From NCBI GenBank assembly GCA_009663005.1, contig VIGQ01000819.1, positions 1 through 10,000 on the forward strand: a DNA stretch of 10,000 nt, in the 5' to 3' direction. The stretch is from Actinidia chinensis. Lineage: Eukaryota > Streptophyta > Magnoliopsida > Ericales > Actinidiaceae. Under the pieces are notes generated by a model. The model made no database searches. It was not told the DNA's origin and was given only the letters and a program-made list of their open reading frames with translations. The first letter of the stretch is position 1, and every line of letters starts with the position of its first letter. A program made the position numbers and the translations under genes. Of this stretch, positions 6,763 to 10,000 are shown one piece after another.

Positions 6763-6825
6763 AAAATCACTGAACACTTTGTTCTGAACCATGGATTCCT
6801 TACTTGATAGGACAATTACAAGCAT
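6763..6825 (+). repeat. direct duplication, copy 1
   Basis: Its core reads CACTTTGTT, then TGGATTCCTTACTTGATAGG, then ACAATTACAAGCAT (6775-6825). It matches copy 2 about 122 bases downstream with a few substitutions and small gaps. A third partial echo, CATGGATTCCTTATC, follows directly at 6823-6837. Confidence 0.7.
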
Positions 6826-6840
6826 GGATTCCTTATCTAA

Positions 6841-6864
6841 AGCTATAGCTATAGATATAGATAT
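6841..6864 (+). repeat. hexamer microsatellite (AGCTAT)2(AGATAT)2
   Basis: Two copies of AGCTAT are followed by two copies of AGATAT, between the two copies of the local duplication. It is a simple repeat with no evident function. Confidence 0.75.
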
Positions 6865-6883
6865 ATTCATGAACCATCATGGA

Positions 6884-6950
6884 AACATAACTGAAGCCAC
6901 TTTGTTATTGATCCTGGATTCCTTGACTTTGATAGGAAAATTACAAGTAT
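6884..6950 (+). repeat. direct duplication, copy 2
   Basis: Its core reads CACTTTGTT, TGGATTCCTTGACTTTGATAGG, AAAATTACAAGTAT (6898-6950). It aligns with 6775-6825, with two extra bases inside. The flanking AACATAACTGAAGC also resembles the AAATCACTGAA in front of copy 1, so the duplicated unit may be about 65 bp. Confidence 0.7.
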
Positions 6951-8178
6951 TTTAGGCTCGATGAAGAACTATTATTTAGAATTTTATTAAGACTAGGCCA
7001 ACGTTGCTGCATGCCATTTGCCACGAATTGTACAGTTTAACCACCGCACTCTCCAAAGCATCCAAAACAACTGTGCCAATGACACTGGCACCCAACTAAT
7101 ATTTTTGCTTCAAAAACATCTTTAATTAAGTTATAAAAAGACAACAAAGCCATCTAGAATTCACGTTTTACCAATCTGTTTTTACCGAGCCACTATCAAG
7201 CCGAAAACTTACAGGCTTTTGCAACAGTCAAACCAGGTGAAAGGAAGCAAGAAAGCTTATCCCTTGCGAGGGCATATGTCATGACTCACAATGTTATCAC
7301 TTTGAAACTTTGCATTCACCTCCCAACAATTTAACTTTCTTCAGATAGATCAATAAGCTTTTCTTTTGTCAACACTCTCTTTCCTAATCAAATCCTGCAT
7401 AACAAAATTGTAAGTATAAAAAAAAATGAAGAAGGAAAGAAATAGAGAAGGAAACTTTCTTACATTAGATTTTGAAGCTCAGCCCTGCAAGCGGATTTTA
7501 ATTGTCACATGGAATCAAGAGTGTGAGACCCAGGTTGGGAACAAATTTATTGCATGGCTTCTTCGCATGCATGTGCATTTAGTGCACATATAATAAACAC
7601 CAAAAAATTCATACAAAGATTTTCAGAAGGAAGTAAGAGCCCCAAAACCAAACAAACAACACCATTAATATCCAAGCAAAAGGCCACAACTTTTATGCAA
7701 TGAATATTTTCTATATTTTTAGATTATTAAGCCATCCAGTTAAAACTAAAAGTATAGTGACATGCACCCACTGTTAATTGCACTAAAGGTAGACCAATTT
7801 AGTGCGGCCGACTCTTCAACTAGCTTTCAGTCTAAAAAAGAAAGAAAAGAAAGAAAGATTTTCGTCAACCCTTAATCCAATAAGTTTTGAGGACATTATC
7901 CTGTAAGGCTGTCTGAATAGATATCGTGGATCTAATGAGATAAAAAAATAAACCTTTAAACTGGAAAGCTGTCCAATGTAGGATGTATCTATCCAACTTA
8001 CCCTGCAACCCTCAATAACAAGTTTGCACTTTTGACCAAGTTCAAAAATCCTCTTTCACAATCACTTCATGCAAGCAGCTACAATAAAGAGCAATAACTC
8101 AACCAGCCTTGTACATGTCACTTCCCCACGAAGAATTCTAGTCTAGTAACTATATTTCTCCATTAATCAATTAAGACT
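6951..8178. other. long intergenic stretch, no gene seen
   Basis: No coding frame above background was found on either strand. Minor items are a hairpin GTGCCA (7073-7078) with TGGCAC (7086-7091) and an AAAG/AAAAG microsatellite at 7834-7858. A TGCATGTGCATTTAGTGCAC patch lies around 7569-7586, where GTGCAT is followed by GTGCAC. None carries enough signal for a functional call. Confidence 0.45.
7834..7858 (+). repeat. (AAAG)n-type microsatellite
   Basis: An imperfect run of AAAG and AAAAG units, about 25 bases long, in intergenic sequence. Confidence 0.75.
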
Positions 8179-8185
8179 ACAGGTT

Positions 8186-8695
8186 GCTAGCATAAATATT
8201 AATGTCCTGATGCTGCCTGATGGCTGCTCCATATTCCTGCATGTTTTGTCACTGGACCTGGTATAGCTAGTGTTTGAAGTGTTATGCTAGTACTGTGTAG
8301 TCTGTTGTTTTTTATTGGATGGTGAGCTGTTCTAATTCTTCTCTAACTTTGCTCCACTGGCTGGGATTGTTTTTCTTTGGCTTCCGGTAATCTTGGACAA
8401 GTGAGCTGCTGCAATGTACGCTTTACCGCTGGTTGATTGACGCGCTTCACTACCTGTTTTGTTGATATATTTGTAGTGGCTTAGTAGTCCGAAGACTACT
8501 AAGTATTTATTTTATTGATGTTGGTCACTTCTTTTCTTTTGTGCCTTTGGTTTTTGGATGGCATGATCTTTAAAGCTCTAGATGCCTCTATCCTTAATTT
8601 GTTATGCCCGGGTATTCTCCTTGTGTTTGTATGTATTTTTGTATCCTTCCGTCTCACACATACTCACGTACGTTACTTACCAGTAAAAAAAAAAA
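8186..8695 (+). mobile_element. possible retroposon (LINE-like) 3' tail ending in A11
   Basis: The base bias changes here to T/G-rich on the + strand (GCTGCTCC, TTTGCTCCACTGGCTGGGATTG, TTGTGTTTGTATGTATTTTTG), and the segment ends in a pure A11 run at 8685-8695. T/G-rich 3' untranslated regions ending in poly(A) are usual for plant LINEs and processed retrocopies. No endonuclease or reverse-transcriptase frame is present. The one 65-codon + frame (8515-8712) is hydrophobic T-rich low complexity and reads through the poly(A), so it is not a gene. A candidate target duplication ACAGGTT (8179-8185 and 8704-8710) is short and does not abut the poly(A), so it is weak. The left border is arbitrary. 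Confidence 0.3.
8480..8503 (+). repeat. perfect 10 bp stem with four-base CGAA loop
   Basis: CTTAGTAGTC (8480-8489) and GACTACTAAG (8494-8503) are exact reverse complements separated by CGAA. As RNA this would be a compact stable hairpin. It lies inside the T/G-rich segment that ends in poly(A), about 180 bases before the A11 run. There is no T-run directly after it, so it does not look like a terminator. Confidence 0.75.
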
Positions 8696-9660
8696 TATAC
8701 CGCACAGGTTAGTCCCAACTTTTGCTTCAGATGAGTGCATAAGATTTAGTGAGTCCATGGTGCACCTTTGACTTTATTTGTTTTCCCCTTTTGCAATGTT
8801 AGCGAAGTATGGAACTAGAAAAGCTTGCATCTTGATTGTTCTCAATGATTGATACGACATTATAACTCATCCAGATGTCATTGATTATTAAAGAAGTAAG
8901 AGCAGTGATTGCAGTATTTCCTCATCATTTTCGTATGAGCAAAGAATATTCAATTTGGAGGAAATTAACCTAGGATGAGGGAAACTTCGTGAAAACGAAA
9001 TGACAGCTGAGTTACAACAAATTATGATGCTTAGACACCCATTTACAACAGTATCTTTGTAGTTCACCACACAAGTCTATGAAATGCGTCTTGTCCAACT
9101 GCGGCGGTTTTTTATAGAGCAAATAAGCCATAACCTCTTGAGGAATTCATAGCACTTATCTATGTGGATATTCCATTCCATTGCAAGACCGTATACATCA
9201 GTAACATGTAGAAATATTGAGACTTCCATTTCTACGTCATAATACATGGATATAAATACCTTCATTTTTGGGTATATGAGGACATATAAAAGACAATCTT
9301 ATTGGTGTGTGTCTGTGTACCAACAATCTATTTGGTAAATTTATCTTTCAATTGGAAAAGATATGAGATTTATTTATTGTAGGAAAGACACCAAGAAAAT
9401 GAGATTTCCTTTTTTTTCCTTTTTTTCCCCTTACATATACGAAGTTTTACTAACCGTTGAGCTCGTCAAAAATATTTAATTATAAAAACAAAATAATCTG
9501 ATCTGCAGATATGTCATCAAAATGTGATAATTTCGTTTTTCACTATAATATCATATAAATCAGGTAGAATATAGTTCGTGTCTCTCGATTTTAAGCTATG
9601 CATCACTTTTATCCATGCCCAAAATGCCATTACACGCACTTGCAGCCACTGCAACAATTC
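8696..9660. other. AT-rich intergenic sequence, no gene seen
   Basis: Minus-strand frames of 60-62 codons (8888-9070 and 9077-9265) are open but carry no recognised motif, splice context or start context, and are within chance expectation. T-rich runs lie at about 9410-9426. Confidence 0.4.
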
Positions 9661-9676
9661 TTTTTTTTTTTTTTTT
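9661..9676 (+). repeat. T16 homopolymer
   Basis: A pure run of sixteen T in intergenic sequence. On the minus strand it would be an A16 tail, but no retroposon body was recognised next to it. Confidence 0.85.
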
Positions 9677-9739
9677 CCCAAGTTTTATAACTGATTCAGT
9701 TGTTTTGGTTTTTTTCTTTCCCTCATGCCCATATTCCCT

Positions 9740-10000
9740 CTTCAATGAAGTCAACCGGTAAAGTCCCTTCATTCCTTGGATTTGTTAGCAATCCGCATTC
9801 GGTGTACACATTTATGGCAAAAGACAGTAAAGACGAGACAGGAATTACTGCACCAGAATAGGCCGAGGGAAGAGGAATGTGGTTCCTTGCAACTTCCTTC
9901 CCCTAAATAAGCTTCGTCACGTTCGACCATCCACTTCAATCCCTAACAAATCCAAACATAAGGCTTCATTTCGGAGAGGTGCACCACTTCATATCCAACT
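9740..10000 (+). promoter_or_regulatory. possible promoter and leader of a gene beyond the right edge
   Basis: The sequence becomes richer in C and G and changes style. AGTCAA (9749-9754) is a W-box core on the minus strand. CCCCTAAATAAGC (about 9900-9912) could serve as a TATA region. The next 80 bases (CCATCCACTTCAATCCCTAA and onward) are C/A/T-rich and G-poor, as plant leaders often are. No start codon with a long frame follows before the window ends. This is a weak call from composition alone. Confidence 0.2.

Noticed and set aside
6631..6870. 79-codon minus-strand frame
   Set aside because: It begins in the AGATAT hexamer repeats and crosses one copy of a local duplication. No motif or splice context was seen.
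7073..7091. GTGCCA...TGGCAC hairpin as a microRNA precursor
   Set aside because: The stem is only six base pairs, and the flanks do not extend the pairing to the length a plant precursor needs.
8179..8710. ACAGGTT as a target-site duplication of the poly(A)-ending segment
   Set aside because: It is only seven bases, and the downstream copy is eight bases away from the end of the poly(A), so chance is likely.
8515..8712. 65-codon + strand frame with hydrophobic residues, like a membrane peptide
   Set aside because: The hydrophobicity comes from T-rich untranslated-type sequence, and the frame reads through the A11 run as lysines.
9077..9265. 62-codon minus-strand frame that reads fairly protein-like
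   Set aside because: No family motif, neighbouring exon or start context was found, and the length is within chance for this base composition.
9661..9676. T16 as the tail of a minus-strand retroposon
   Set aside because: No retroposon-like body or target duplication was recognised on either side.
1..10000. CRISPR array, bacterial operon, phage or other novel defence system
   Set aside because: No regularly spaced short repeats with unique spacers and no long or closely packed frames are present. The composition and LTR relics point to a plant nuclear genome.

Overview
The window looks like AT-rich intergenic DNA from a flowering plant, most likely a eudicot. The main signs are relics of Ty1-copia-type long terminal repeats, T-rich stretches bounded by GT and AG that look like plant introns, abundant A/T homopolymers, and no long open reading frame on either strand. 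No intact protein-coding gene, rRNA, tRNA or CRISPR array could be supported. The species cannot be told from the sequence alone.

Layout. 1-560 is anonymous and holds one short open frame that may be a coding remnant. 570-940 combines a purine-rich tract with a copia-like LTR relic. 946-1632 is plain AT-rich sequence. 1633-2104 holds three tandem copies of a 150-188 bp unit, each carrying the same 20 bp near-perfect palindrome. 2105-2321 resembles a plant core promoter and leader ending in a splice donor. The inferred first intron (2322-3196) contains a CGGTC-rich, MITE-like insertion. 3197-4172 then shows a small exon with an ATG, a 358 nt intron, a coding-like exon, a 63 nt possible intron, another coding-like exon, and a one-base frameshift leading into a last coding-like stretch. 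I read this as one decayed multi-exon gene on the + strand, family not recognised. A second copia-like LTR relic follows at about 4247-4572.

The right half is poorer. It holds a perfect 9 bp stem-loop (4730-4756), a G-rich block (5137-5290), a C11-A-C17 tract (5798-5826), a pair of open frames facing each other on opposite strands (6210-6456), a local duplication with hexamer repeats (6763-6950), an AAAG microsatellite, and a T/G-rich segment ending in A11 that resembles a retroposon 3' tail and contains a perfect 10 bp hairpin (8480-8503). The last 110 bases look like a promoter or leader for a gene beyond the right edge, but this is weak.

The elements do not form a system. This is ordinary transposon-eroded plant intergenic sequence with one probable pseudogene. 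The items most worth checking are the triplicated palindromic repeat and the decayed gene.
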